Below, one piece after another: positions 52,741 through 64,000 of a DNA stretch of 64,000 nt. The stretch is taken from the NCBI GenBank assembly GCA_035222895.1, contig JAVYIG010007526.1, positions 37,044 through 101,043 of the forward strand, written 5' to 3'. The first letter of the stretch is position 1; each line of letters begins with the position of its first letter. The stretch is from Strongylocentrotus droebachiensis. Its lineage: Eukaryota; Echinodermata; Echinoidea; Camarodonta; Strongylocentrotidae. The notes under the pieces are model-generated. The model saw nothing but the letters and a program-made list of their open reading frames with translations, was not told the origin of the DNA and made no database searches. The translations under genes were made by a program, and so were the position numbers.

Positions 52741-53260
52741 GCGCGCAGTCGAAAATGTGGCCTCTGCCATAGAGCGATTTCACAAATCTTTGACCTCAAG
52801 ACCCCAAAATCTACTTGGTTCATCGCGGCTCTGCAAGATAAATACAATGTTTTGAGTTTGACAGTAATCCGTCTATCAGTTCTATTGATAAACATACATA
52901 ATAAGCCCTGTGACCTTTGACCTCTGACCTTGTGACGCCAAACTCGAATCAGTTCATTAGCTCTGCAAGATACATCCATGACCTAAGTTTGGCAGGAATC
53001 CATCCATCGGTTCTTGAGATAACGCGATCACGAGCTATTTTTGCATACATAATGAGCACTGAGACTTTTGACCTTTGACCTCGTGACCCCAAAATCTAAT
53101 GAATTCATTAGCTCTGGAAGATACATACATGACTTATGTTTGGCAGGAATCTATCCATCGCTTCTTGAGAAAACGCGATCACAAGAACAGGACGTAAGGA
53201 CGGGACGTACAGACGGACGTACGGACATACGTACGGACGGACGGACAACCCGAAAACATA
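52740..53260 (+). repeat. Three-copy about 150-170-bp tandem repeat with ACGG tail
   Basis: Each copy has TTGACCTC..GACCCCAAAATCTA, GCTCTGCAAGATA, TTTGGCAGGAATCCATCCAT and TTCTTGAGATAACGCGATCA-like blocks. Copies start at about 52790, 52925 and 53070, and the array ends in GACGGACGTACGGACATACG-type repeats (53200-53250). The TGACCTTTGACCT motif is repeated in it. It resembles interspersed repeats common in marine invertebrates and shows no ORF. Confidence 0.75.
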
Positions 53261-54838
53261 ATGCTTCCGGCTACTTCGTAACGGAGGCATACAAAATTAA
53301 GGCCGGATCATTTTGGGCTTAAAACTGATGCTCGTGAGCTGTTTCATCGAATCAAATTTAAGCTACATTTGATTTTGATAAATCTTAGGTCAAATTAAAA
53401 ACGGCTCTGAAATCAAGGCTTGTCGATTTTGGGTCTAACAACCACAAAATTGCGTCGCTTAACTATTGCAAGAGAGGTCCTTAAAAAGTAAGTAAATTTC
53501 GTTTTTCCTTAAATATATTTATTCTGTTGATAACAAAAATTGTTATTTTGTTAGAAGGAAAGTATTCCTCTCATTTTTTTAATCGAAAGATATTTGAAAT
53601 AGATATCAACTAATACTAGCATTATAATTTCCAAATAGATCTAAGTTAAACTTAAACTTAATTTAAAATGGACGAAATGCACCGGTTCATGCATTTCCGT
53701 CACATTCATATACATCCATGCATGTCCAACTCTACTTGTCTAACGACATTGAATATTTGGTTATGACAGGTCTGAATTCATTAAGAAATATAGTTTATTC
53801 TTGCATTTGATGACAAAATAAGTCCACCACGGCTTTAAAAATCACCGGGTTGAATGGTCGCCGATAAAAAGTCTAGTGCGTATAGGCCTACATATAATTG
53901 TAGGTTAGGGCTCAGTTTCCAAATCGACTTTGTTATTTGCCGGTAGGCAGTGCGGTAGCCCTTTTTACATGTTGATAATATACATTAACAATCGACGGGA
54001 TGATTGTTTCAACGTTAACATTTTATGAAACAAAATTGGACTCCACGGTGTAGGATCCAAGACCAAGTTAGATCTCGATTAAGATCGTAATGCAGATTTA
54101 GTCTACAGATGATGATACTACTACTAGATCTAGGGTAGATGTACATAGGCCTAGACCTAGTCTCTACACTGCACCCTTGTGCAGGACTTAATTTGATAAG
54201 GTTTTATTCGAATATTCAACAATATAGCTGGAGGCTGATGCAAGTGAATTTACAAGGTAAAAATAATTCCATAGACATAAAAATAAAATTATATGCTTTA
54301 ACACTTTTAAATGAATCAAGATATAAACAGTACATAGTACATTAATAATAAATAATGAAAACAATAATAATATTGAGTTCGGTTTGCATACTTGGATATG
54401 AAATAAATAGAAAATCAAAGGGTATAAAATCAGATATACAGTTTGAGAGTCGGTGCAAGACATTTTGATAATATTTTAAGAGAAAAATTATTATTGATCA
54501 ATAAAAAAATTGAAACAAAATGATTAAACTGTAACATTTACATGAAGTATGTATGAAAAATAAATCGATAAAATGCAATTATTAAATATGGTTATGTATG
54601 ATCTTCATGAATACGTGATGTAAAACCCGGCTTGAAAACATAAAGTTACATTTATTGAAATAACATTAATAATTATTGCATTGATCAACTTGCGTTTATC
54701 AAAGTTAAATTTAAAAAGTCAGATAATATACATTGATCTTCTGAGTTGCATAGATTGGCAATGAGAATATCTGTTATAATTATTTATCGGATCAAAATTG
54801 CATTTAACTAAATTATATCTCTAAAAATTACATTTCTT
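53261..54838 (+). other. Intronic AT-rich sequence, no feature
   Basis: No recognised gene or repeat; open frames are short and AT-driven. Confidence 0.4.
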
Positions 54839-56400
54839 TTCGTCGTCGAGCGCCACATCTCTTCTCTTCTATTCTCGCCTGAGAGCTTCTTCACTATCTT
54901 CATCACGAGCGTCAGCGTCGAGATTCTTCACGGCTCTTCAGCCACGACTACGAAGCGTCGTCTCCGCCTTCAAGCCTCCGCAACATTCATCGCGTGAGAC
55001 CCTTCCTTCGTTTTTCTCAACTTTCTTTCTCTTCATTAGACATTTACATTTTGACGTAAGCTTTTAATTATGTCATTACATTCATTCAATAATGTCCATT
55101 TACCGTTTGTTGTCATGATGTAGTACGTTCACCAAAATTGTATTAAATTGGTGACCCCGCGTTTACTTGGGAGCTTGGTTGTATGATTTTATTATTGCCT
55201 GACTTTTTGGACTTAACAATGTTTTATAAAATGTATTCATTCTGGATTTTGTATTGAATGTTTTATGCTCTTGCATTTATACACGTTTATTCGATGCATA
55301 CCATGTCATTCATCACTGTTCTATTTTTGGCAACTAAACAGCCGTTCGCATACCATGCTCGTTGCATTACAATTTTTCAACATGCCATGCTTGTACATTT
55401 CTTAGGCTGCTGTAAATTACTGCATACACTATACAATACATGCACTTTTACATTTGTTATCAGCCATTGATTCTTGTGACATTTTGTACTTTGCTCATTT
55501 ATATTTTTCTCGCCTCTCATCTGTGTATTACATACACAGCTTCAATTCTGGCAGGGGAGTAATGTAGCGACTCATACATTCGCCCTACTTTTATCGTACA
55601 TTCATGTATCCAGTATTTGTCCATCATGCTACTTATTTATATTCAGTTATTCGGACCACGTCTGTTCATTCCTTCAATCGCGCACCGTGGTTCCGCGCAT
55701 TCCTTCACCCGCGTATTTTTCAACGCCACGAGGTTTTCTTCACTCCTGCATCCACCTTCAGTTGAGTCACACGCTCAATGATTTTCTCTCCAGGCTTATT
55801 ATTCTACCGTGCTTATCACCTCTTGCATGGCACGTCAACTTTCTCTGCCGTGTTCATCGGGCTGCAGTCTCCCAGTGGAACAGTTATAGTCAGCACCGAC
55901 ATGGCGCCTGACTCTCCGCTGAGAGCGGCCAGTATTTTCGTTCCGGTAGTTCATCAACGAGTTCAATTCACCGCAGCTCTGATGAACTTCACATCAATCA
56001 AAGTTCGGCTCATCCGACTCATCGAGCGACTCACTGCTTCGCATCGGCACCGACTTTGTTTTCATTATTTCTTCCTTGGCCTCCGACATCGAGCGACTCA
56101 CTGCTTTCGACATCGAGCGCCACACATTTCTACTCTTCGCCTCCGACATCGAACGACCCACTGTTTCGTCGTCGAGCGCCACATCTCTTCTCTTCTATTC
56201 TCGCCTGAGAGCTTCTTCACTATCTTCATCACGAGCGTCAGCGTCGAGATTCTTCACGGCTCTTCAGCCACGACTACGAAGCGTCGTCTCAGCCTTCAAG
56301 CCTCCGCAACATTCATCGCGTGAGCCCCTTCCTTCGTTCTTCTCAACTTTCTTCATCTTCATTGGACTTTCGACGTCATTTCATCTATGTCGTAAGCTCT
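54839..56400 (+). repeat. LTR-like remnant: about 205-bp direct repeats and primer-site-like motif
   Basis: 54839-55045 and 56165-56372 are direct repeats (TTCGTCGTCGAGCGCCACAT, GAGAGCTTCTTCACTATCTT, CAACATTCATCGCGTGAG). After the first comes TTGGTGACCCCGCG (about 55148), which resembles the primer-binding sequence that follows the 5' LTR in many Gypsy and BEL elements. No gag or pol is left between them. A 46-base minor repeat (CTCCGACATCGAGCGACTCA) lies at 56075-56165. The LTR interpretation is tentative; outer LTR ends were not located. Confidence 0.5.
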
Positions 56401-56699
56401 ATTCTGTATTCATTCATTATGTACATCGCATTTATTCATGTTCATTCTCATCTTTGATCATTAAGTAATCGCCGTGCGATATTCACATTTACCATTTATG
56501 CATTTTTATTCTGAGTCATCGACTTCATCGACTTGTGCTTGGCTACGCTTTGCAAGTGTACGGTCAGCTTCATCAGTACCCAATAAACTTAACGAAAAGG
56601 GAATACTTTCTTTCATGTATTTTATTGTCAGTGCAACCTTGTTTCCTCGTAGCTAAAATAAAATAAAGAGTTATGTTGTGTGACCAGAGAACACGCTTA

Positions 56700-59175
56700 T
56701 ACAATTTTCTTTCACAATACCCCACACACATAGTTTTACTAAAGTGATCCAAAGCACCGCGGTAGGGGTCATACCCACCAAGGATGACTCAACAGACCCT
56801 TTTCTGCACACGTTCAATGTCATTGGATTGAGCAGTGGTCAGTGACGAGGACCAGACAGGTGATGCGTATTCAAGTACAGGTCTGATGTACATAGCATAA
56901 ATAGCAACCAAATCAAAGGTCGGGAGTCTACATTTTCTGAGGCGATATACGATGTAGAGACGTCTGCTAGCCTTCGAAACCATCGCTGAAACATTGGTGT
57001 CCCACTTTAAGTAGGCCTGAAGATGGACACCAAGTAACGTGAGGTGGTCGACCACGGATAAGCTGGTATCAGCGACTTGGAGTTTAGGAAACTGCACTTG
57101 CTTTACGAACGAGATATTCACGACACAACATTAACTAGGATTGGGCTTCATGTCATTCGACTCACATCACTGGACAAGGCTATCAAGTTGAAGTTGGACA
57201 GTAGAAGGCTCATTCGCTCGGCGGATTTCTACTACACTGAGGTCATCCACATATTTCCACCTGTGGTTGAATTCACTCAGCGCATCATTAATCATGACAA
57301 GAAAAATCACGGGACCTAATTTTGTGCCCTGGGGGACTCCGCATGTAACTCCCAGATCACAAAATATGCTCGAACCAACTCTAACTGCCTGTTTGCGCTC
57401 ATTCAAAAGACTACAAATCGCTGTATCAGTGCAGGTTGTACTCCGTAGTTGATTAACTTTCCAATGACAACATTGTGATTCACGTTATCAAACGCCTTTG
57501 CGAAGTCGATCGCGCACAAAGATGCACAGTGGCCAGGTCTATCTAGATTCTTTCCGATTGTATCAAGAAGGCTGATCAGGTAATGTGACACGGAGCTGCC
57601 AGCAACATTACCAAACTGCTTCTGGTCAATAAAAGGTGAGAGGTCGCGAGTTAACCATCTACAGATGAAGGTTTCCATCACGCGTGAGAATATTGGGGTG
57701 ATGGAGATGGGCCGTATAAGTCTGATAGTTGTGAAACTTGCTGTTTATTCGGAATAGGAGTGATAACTGCTCGTTTCCAACTTGAAGGGTAGTTCCCAGT
57801 GTGAAGAATGACGTTGAATATCACTGAGAGGGGTTCCGAGAGTTCCATTGCAAACTCCTTGATAAGTTTGATTGGAATATCGCCCGGTGCCGCTGCCTTG
57901 GATGCATTCAGCCGACGTAAGACGTTATACACTTGATGGGCATAAATGATCGGTGGTGGTAAGGGTGGAAGATAAGATGGTAGAGGTGCCCATTCCAGTG
58001 ATGGGAGCTGGTTACAGATGTTAGCGAAGTGCTCATTAACCCTGGCAGCTTTCTGCGAGTCGTTATGCCCAAGGCAGGGTGGAAGATTTAGCGAAGACTT
58101 GGTAACTCCATCCATGCTAAGAATTTGCCGATGCCATTGGGAAGGTTCACTTTGTTTCAACATTTGAACCTTCGGAGGGTAGAAAGATGCCTTGCTTTTT
58201 GCTATCTCTCGCTGGGCTAGATTCCTTACGGCACGAAACCTGTCCACGTTCCCGGAATCATACGCTCGTTGCCTATTCTCGATGAGGGCTCGGATGCGAC
58301 GCGTGATCCATGGTTTGTCATATTTTGCTCGTTTAGATGCGACTAATGGGAAGTTTTCATGATACGCCTGGATTTGCACTTCCTGAAAGGCCTCTGCCAT
58401 TTTATCCGTAGTAGTATCAATGTGATGTAACCAATCAAACTTATAGGCCGTTATCCATCTCCCAAATGATCTAATGTTGGAGTTCCGTAGAGGGCGTCTG
58501 AAGGTCTTGACGACGTTGTCTGAAGAAAGTTGAGATGATCCAGTCATCAGCAAGGTAGCATGGTCAGAGTTGGCTATTGGAGCTTTGATAAGGGGTTCGC
58601 TATAATGCTCTGGATGATCAGTGAAAATCATGCCTAGAATGCGATTGTTGCGGGTGTGTTGCTTAACCATCTGCGATAAATTGAGATGTCTCTCAAACAC
58701 AGAAACATCGAGATCGTTGAAGTCTCCAACTATCAACATGGAAGAGTCTGGATGAGTGCTTCTGATATGGTCCCCTATGGTAATCAGATGGGTGATTATG
58801 TCATCTTGGTGCGGTGTACGGGGTGGAGAGTACACGACGCATACAAATAGGTTGGCATTAACTTTCACATAGTCATACAAATTAAATTTAATCCAGATTA
58901 TTTCAAGATGAGGTGGGACCCGGTCAAGTTCGAATTCAACAGGATGTAAGTCCTCTCGCAAGTAGAGGGCAACCCCTCCACCCCTTTGAACAGTTCTGTC
59001 TCGATAGAAAAGTTTGTAGCCCTGCATAGTATTGGCTAAAGCAGGATTTGAATCACCAAACCAGGTTTAAGTTACACCGACAATATCGGCATCATAATGA
59101 TTAACTGTTGCAGTAATTTCATCAATCTTTTTATTCATCGACCAGTTCAATTGTACTACGAGATCCTACCGTGCT
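56700..59175 (-). pseudogene. CR1/Jockey-type LINE: endonuclease-reverse transcriptase, broken
   Basis: On the minus strand a truncated LINE runs from about 59175 to 56700. The endonuclease begins near KKIDEITATVNHYDADIVGV and then meets TAA (59067-59069) where the catalytic Glu of the E-T-W motif is expected. It continues with RGGGVALYLRED, IVGDFNDLDVS and ANSDHATLL. The reverse transcriptase follows with KAAAPGDIPIKLIKEF and SSWKRAVITPIPN. It is frameshifted near 57690, resumes with CAIDFAKAFDNVNHNV (motif A), shifts again near 57405, then GVPQGTKLGPV (motif B) and YVDDLSVVE (motif C). A further break leads to the C-terminal LLGVHLQAYLKWDTNV segment and IRPVLEYASPVW. At least one stop and three frame breaks make it non-functional. 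It lies antisense in the NLR intron. Confidence 0.88.
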
Positions 59176-59589
59176 GAGTGGCCCTTTGATGTCAGTTTCT
59201 TAGCCAAGATTGAATACCGACATTAAAACTAATATGTAGATGGTGATTTTTTCTTCTTCTTCTAGACCTTCTTAGAAAATAAATTACTAACTTGCTGTTG
59301 AGTTTATTGTCTTGATAAGTCAGTTATGATAGAGGGTTAAGATACCGGATATTGGATTTTACGATATCAAACTGAAAATTCTGTGTTCTTAATTTAAGAG
59401 AAAGTCAACCATGACAGGTCAACAACTTAGATAAATTACCAGATCAGCCAGATTTTGATCAATAATATACATAGAATAGGGCAGCAATTAAAGTATAAAG
59501 ATGTGATTGAACAAACTCTAATGAGCGTACAGCATGATGTAAGCTGCTTTCTGTTTGTTATATACCTTTTAAGGCATCTTTTAAGGCAT

Positions 59590-59785
59590 CCGTCGTCAGG
59601 ATAGTCAACCTGTTCGAAACGTCGAGCCACTCCTCCTCTCCAAGTGCTATAGTTCTCCTTTGAACTATATGCTAAGAAAGATAACAACAGTCCTTTTCAG
59701 GACTACACACCCCCAAGAAAGATTACCGAGTCAGAGTCCTTTTCAGGACTCCTCAACCCTCTCTCTCTCTCTCTCTCTCTCTCAA
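59590..59785. other. Hairpin cluster resembling a histone mRNA 3' end
   Basis: Two copies of AGTCCTTTTCAGGACT (59689-59704 and 59735-59750) form 6-bp stems with a TTTC loop. The first is followed after 9 bases by CAAGAAAGA (59714-59722), the form of the histone downstream element that pairs with U7 snRNA. A third hairpin, TATAGTTC-TCCTTT-GAACTATA, lies at 59648-59669, followed by AAGAAAGATAAC. A CGAAACGTCGAGCC block at 59616-59632 resembles sequence next to Penelope-like elements. No histone coding sequence is upstream. A CT run follows at 59760-59783. Confidence 0.6.
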
Positions 59786-61999
59786 ATGCTGCACCCGCAA
59801 ACCTACTGTATAAAACTGCCTTCATATCAATATTTTTAAAGCATATTTGTTATTCTTCTACTTTATTTCTTTTCAAATCAAAGAAAATGACATGATCAGA
59901 AATACAAAAGTTGTAGATTTATTGAAACATTGCACTCGTATTGATTAATCTTTGTATTACATAACTTTCAATTCCAGATTATAGACTGCAGAACCTGAAT
60001 CCCCTGCAACATGATGCTTCATATGGAACATCAGCTAGCCTACAGATGCAAGCTCCCTTTTCCAGCTTTAAGCAAGAGGGGCCACAATGCTAAACAGAGC
60101 GTGGACTGGTCGCTTTCTTATAATAAGTACGATTTCAAGTGAATTAGATTTTCAAATGAATTCATCTGAAGATGATAAAAGTGCTCTAGTCTGTGAACTA
60201 CAATTTTGCCATCGAGTATGAGATGATTGGTTTGATAAAGTGTTATCAAGCAACGTTTATACTTTCAAGAACTATATTATTTTGAATATACTTTGAGAAA
60301 AAACAACAAAACTAATTACAGTTGAATGATAAAACTAAAGTCATAACCCAGGGTTGTTGCTGATTTTAAAATCTATGATTCTGTCATGGAGGTTTACTGT
60401 TTTTAAACTTGCATTACATAGACAAATCCGTTCATGGTGATTAATCTTAAAATATCAAATTGGAAAGTTCAAAGAAGCAAATTCATCTGAGCAGCAGTTG
60501 ACCAATTTGAGGGGCTCTTTAGAACTCTTCCTAGAGGTTCAGTCTGTTGGAATATTACCATGCGTCGATAATTACATGTTAATGTCTCAATTGTATATTC
60601 TTATCAATTGCCTCAGAACAAATTTTAAAAAAAAGCATATTGTTATTGCAGTGAAAACAATAATTTATGAACTCGGAGTTATGTTGTCCTTAGAAAATGT
60701 TCAAAGCTTATAGGGGGAAAAAGATAATAAACTTCATATAGACAAACTGTTGTATCAAGAAAAACAAATTTTCACTGACTGCATGTCCTTGCATGATAAT
60801 TAACAACCATATGTGTAAGACCAATCCTTAACACAAATGTTACTCATTTAATCTCAACCGATCTACCTGGACTAGACAGTGGCAGATATTAGCTGCAATA
60901 GTTTTAACAAATGGCTGTCACTTTAATAGCAGTACTTTCATTTGTGTCATTGACAATTTTCTTATTGTATCCCTTGAATTAATTTACTATATTGCTCATC
61001 ATATACAAAATGTAGATTTTCGTGCATTCAAGAAAAATAAAAACTATTAGACTTGAAAAATGTGTTTAAATTCGATTTTGTATTTTAACAATATACTGTT
61101 TGTCATTTAAAAAGGACAAAAAAGGAGTTGGGGCAAATAATGAATGGATGAGATTGGACGCTAACGCATGGTAGTAATTATGAAATGATGTGATTAAATG
61201 AAGGTGAAACAACAACAAATGAAGGTGTGTTTGTTTGATTGGGAGTATTCATATAACCTAGCGATGCTTTTTATTTTTGCTTTACTTTATTCATTTATTC
61301 CTTTATTCCTTTTTCTTTTCTTGTTTTTCCCTTTTTTCTTTTCTTTTTTTGTTTGGGGGGGGGGGGGTTGTGAACAGAGTTGTGATGGGAGTCTGGTTGT
61401 GTGTTAATGGGGGGGGGGGGGGGGGAGAAATTATATGAATGGAATAAGGGCACAAATATAAACAAATATGGTAATTAATTGCCCCTAATTGGCCATTAAT
61501 TTTGTACAGAATTCTCCATTTTCCGATACATAACCAAAATTAAGAGGACACTTTTTTTTGTTTTGGTCTCGAAATTTGAAAAATTGACATTTTGCCCCGG
61601 TGAGGACGAAAGACTTGATGCATGGCTGGTCGTCAACGAAACGGAGGAGGATCTAAGCTCTACAAATATTTGTCATTTATTAATTATAATTTTGATTAAG
61701 TTATGATAAAACATCGATAATTCTCGGTTTCTCTTTTTCTGGGATGCACTGTATGAATCCCAGCATGAAAATACTAATAGTAGCTTATTTTACGCATTCT
61801 CTGTCTGTTTCTATTTCTTAATTTCTTTGTTCTTTGTACGTCTCTCTACTATATATTTGCCTCTCTCTCTCTTTCTCTATCTACCCCCCCCCCTTAATCG
61901 CTCTCTCTCTCTCTCTCTCTCTCATTCTCTTTCTGATTCTTTCTCTTTACTTTAACATCCAACGCGCCTCACCACCATCACTCTGCTTTCTGAACATAG
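59786..61999 (+). other. Remainder of NLR intron 5; G homopolymers, CT runs
   Basis: AT-rich sequence with G runs at about 61357-61369 and 61409-61425 and CT runs at 61860-61925. No gene. It ends in the acceptor CTGAACATAG at 61999. Confidence 0.5.
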
Positions 62000-62099
62000 G
62001 TTGCAATGTTGTGGAACTATAGAGGGCGGCAGACTGGAATGCCATCTCAAAAGTCTTCAAGCATCATCAAGAGGCAACCTCTCTGTGTCGCTTCGTCAT
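62000..62099 (+). CDS. NLR gene, probable next LRR exon
   Basis: Bounded by an acceptor (CTTTCTGAACATAG) and a donor CGTCAT|GTAAGT. The first base completes the phase-2 codon left by the exon ending at 51787 (TG+G, Trp). The frame then reads LQCCGTIEGGRLECHLKSLQ, followed by ASSRGNLSVSLRH, 33 codons, ending in phase 0. The L-x-x-x-L spacing suits an LRR of the same type. Phase fit, splice sites and peptide character together support its membership, although the intron of about 10 kb is long. Further exons would lie beyond the window. Confidence 0.6.
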
Positions 62100-64000
62100 G
62101 TAAGTATTGCTCCACATTGTATGCACTGTACACTTTCACTATTTCTCATTTTCATCTGTATAACAACCGCTATGATGCTAATATTGTTCAGTATTGTCAT
62201 TTTCGATATCTAATTTCTAAATTTATTTACATGTTTAGGCCCATTTTATTTGTTAACATTTCCTTTCTGTTATATTTTTTCTGCAAAATTATTTCCTTCT
62301 GCTTGAGTTTTTCAAACTTTTTCTTTTTGTTTTGATTTCTCGTATCAGACTCTTTTGTCTCTGTCCTGGGTCTCTGTCTTTATTGTTGTTGATGATTGTT
62401 ATCCCATTTCCTAGACACCAAATGCTCAACAGAATATCGAAACGTTGCTAAATGACTTAATTCATAATTCTTCTCTCCCATGTGTTCCTAAAATATTTGT
62501 ACACGTACTTCACTTTTTTTCTTCTGTCTAGATTTGCACTTCAACATTTTATCAAATATTATTTTTGTTTTCGGTGTTGTTTCGGTGGTACGATTTTTAG
62601 TAGTATGATTTATTATCTTTATTCCTTGCATGAAATTGAGAAGGTTATTTCTTTTAAAATAATCACATCATTGCTGGCTCTTTTATTTTCGGGGGGGGGG
62701 GCTGCCACTATCGTTATACCATGAGCTCATTCACTTGACCTTAATTTGCTTTTTTTTCGTTCATTTTTTTTTTTCTCCATTTAATTGTTATTTTCTGTTG
62801 TGCTACCATTCTTAAACCATTTCTTAATTCTACCATTGGTTATTTCTGAGTTTAATGTTTTATGTTTTTGAATATTGCCCCCTCCACCATTTTGCTCTCC
62901 GTTTGTCTTTTTCTCTCTATTTGGGGCGTTATTTATCTGCAACAAAGTCGGCGCTCAATGGGAGGAGGCACAATGCCCCTATTTCGTTCAAGTACACCAG
63001 AAGTGCTTCCTTTAACGGAAGAAAAGTGTTCATTTGCATTGTGCCGCTCTTCTTTTTTAATAAGTGTCCCTTCCCCTTTTATATGTCACCCTCATCAAAT
63101 TTGCAAGGTGCCTTTTATTTTGACAAATGAACCTTTTCCTTTTCTTATGAATTCCCCATCCCCGTTTTTGTAACTGCCCATTTTCATCAGCCTCTGATGT
63201 ATGCCTTTTCTTTTACAACTGAATGATTGACTAATACTAGGTTTATTGAGAACATTCAATGATCTTAATCATACAACTGAATTGATATGGATAACAATAA
63301 CAATAATGCACGTGTTAAAAAAAATACATGCACATTGCTAATAGGATATATATTATGTATCATGTAAAATAAGCATTAATGAGAGAGAGAAGAAGCGAAA
63401 GGCAGAGGAGAAAAGAGAAAATAATAGAGGAGTAGAAAACAAAGCTAAGCAGAGCGACCGAGGAAGGAAAAGAGTTGGAGAGACAGAGATGTAGAAGAGG
63501 GTTGATAGGAGAGCGGAGGTACACCAATGGTTTATACATTGGCCATAGCTCTTAGAAATTACATATCTGTCTTTACACGGAATATAATGTGTATAACAGG
63601 GGAGGTATTGCAACACTTCTTGAATACTTAATAGGAATGAAATGAACATAATATGGTGAAGGAAGAACAGGAATGATAGAAGCGGAAAGAGGGAAACTGG
63701 CAAAGGAATAGAATGAGACCAAGAAAAAAGCGACGAGGGAGATAAATCTAGAACGAGAGAGAGAGAAAAAAACAAATTGTAGGTAAGAAGTATTGGTATA
63801 TCATAGGAATAAAAAGTTTTCTATTTTGTTATTCATTCATAATTTTGCTACATACAAATAATATTATAAACAAGATACATCAATGTAACATAAATTGTTG
63901 ACGTAATGTAACATTGAATTAGAATTACATGAATAAATGGGTGTAGAAGGAGAGGAGGAGGAGAGGAAAAAAATAGAGGGGAGAGAGGGGAGGAAAAAAC
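62100..64000. other. No gene; low-complexity flanks
   Basis: T-rich sequence to about 62900, then at 62980-63190 loose GTGCC-CTTTT units like those at 6714-7150. From 63380 on it is GA-rich (AGAGAGA, GAGGAGGAG). The frames seen here are composition artefacts. It may be intron of the NLR gene or intergenic. Confidence 0.45.

Noticed and set aside
59585-59640. Hammerhead ribozyme core next to CGAAACGTCGAGCC
   Set aside because: The CTGATGA box expected upstream is absent on this strand (GTCAGGATAG is found instead), and the minus strand lacks the GAAA box, so a functional core cannot be drawn.
61350-61425. G homopolymers as G-quadruplex regulators
   Set aside because: Simple runs without conserved context, also prone to sequencing error; nothing ties them to a gene.

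Overview
This window looks like genomic DNA of a marine invertebrate deuterostome. A sea urchin or other echinoderm is most likely, and amphioxus is a weaker alternative. The reasons are spliced genes with canonical GT/AG borders, low gene density, many CT/GA microsatellites, tyrosine-recombinase retrotransposons of the Ngaro type, and a Death-NACHT-LRR receptor gene of the kind greatly expanded in sea urchins. Species assignment is inference. No rRNA, tRNA, CRISPR array or bacterial operon was found.

Layout. 1-10.7 kb: diverged copies of a dispersed repeat carrying CT runs, two large palindromes and two tandem arrays, with no convincing gene. 10.8-14.6 kb (minus): an uninterrupted L1/Tx1-like LINE ORF2 (endonuclease, reverse transcriptase, zinc knuckle). 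15.6-26.1 kb: a 141-bp tandem array, then a 0.6-0.8 kb repeat in three copies. One copy is split by a 7.6-kb Ngaro element (18036-25654) with ORFs for Gag, RT-RNase H and tyrosine recombinase, a decayed SGNH hydrolase, and the full A1 / B1-A2 / B2 split direct repeats. 26.5-28.7 kb: a tandem array joined to an L1 ORF1 cut short at its C-terminus. 28.9-38 kb: decayed LINE pieces, more dispersed repeats, a long-TIR element holding a Crypton/KIAA1958-like fragment, and a hairpin-rich foldback element inserted in a LINE. 39.1-44.5 kb: a second, internally deleted Ngaro element that keeps an intact SGNH hydrolase ORF and its own split repeats. 44.7-62.1 kb (plus): at least six phase-compatible exons of one NLR gene (Death; two duplicated 40-codon linker exons; NACHT; two LRR-type exons). 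Its introns hold a TA-flanked MITE, simple repeats, an LTR-like remnant, a broken CR1/Jockey-type LINE and a hairpin cluster resembling a histone mRNA 3' end. 62.1-64 kb: low-complexity sequence.

How the parts work together. The NLR exons read as one innate-immune receptor: a Death adaptor domain, a linker whose length could vary by exon choice, a NACHT ATPase and leucine-rich repeats. The two Ngaro elements complement each other. The first has RT-RH and YR ORFs but a broken hydrolase; the second has an intact hydrolase but has lost Gag, RT-RH and the YR N-terminus. All functional statements rest on motif reading by eye; no database search was run.
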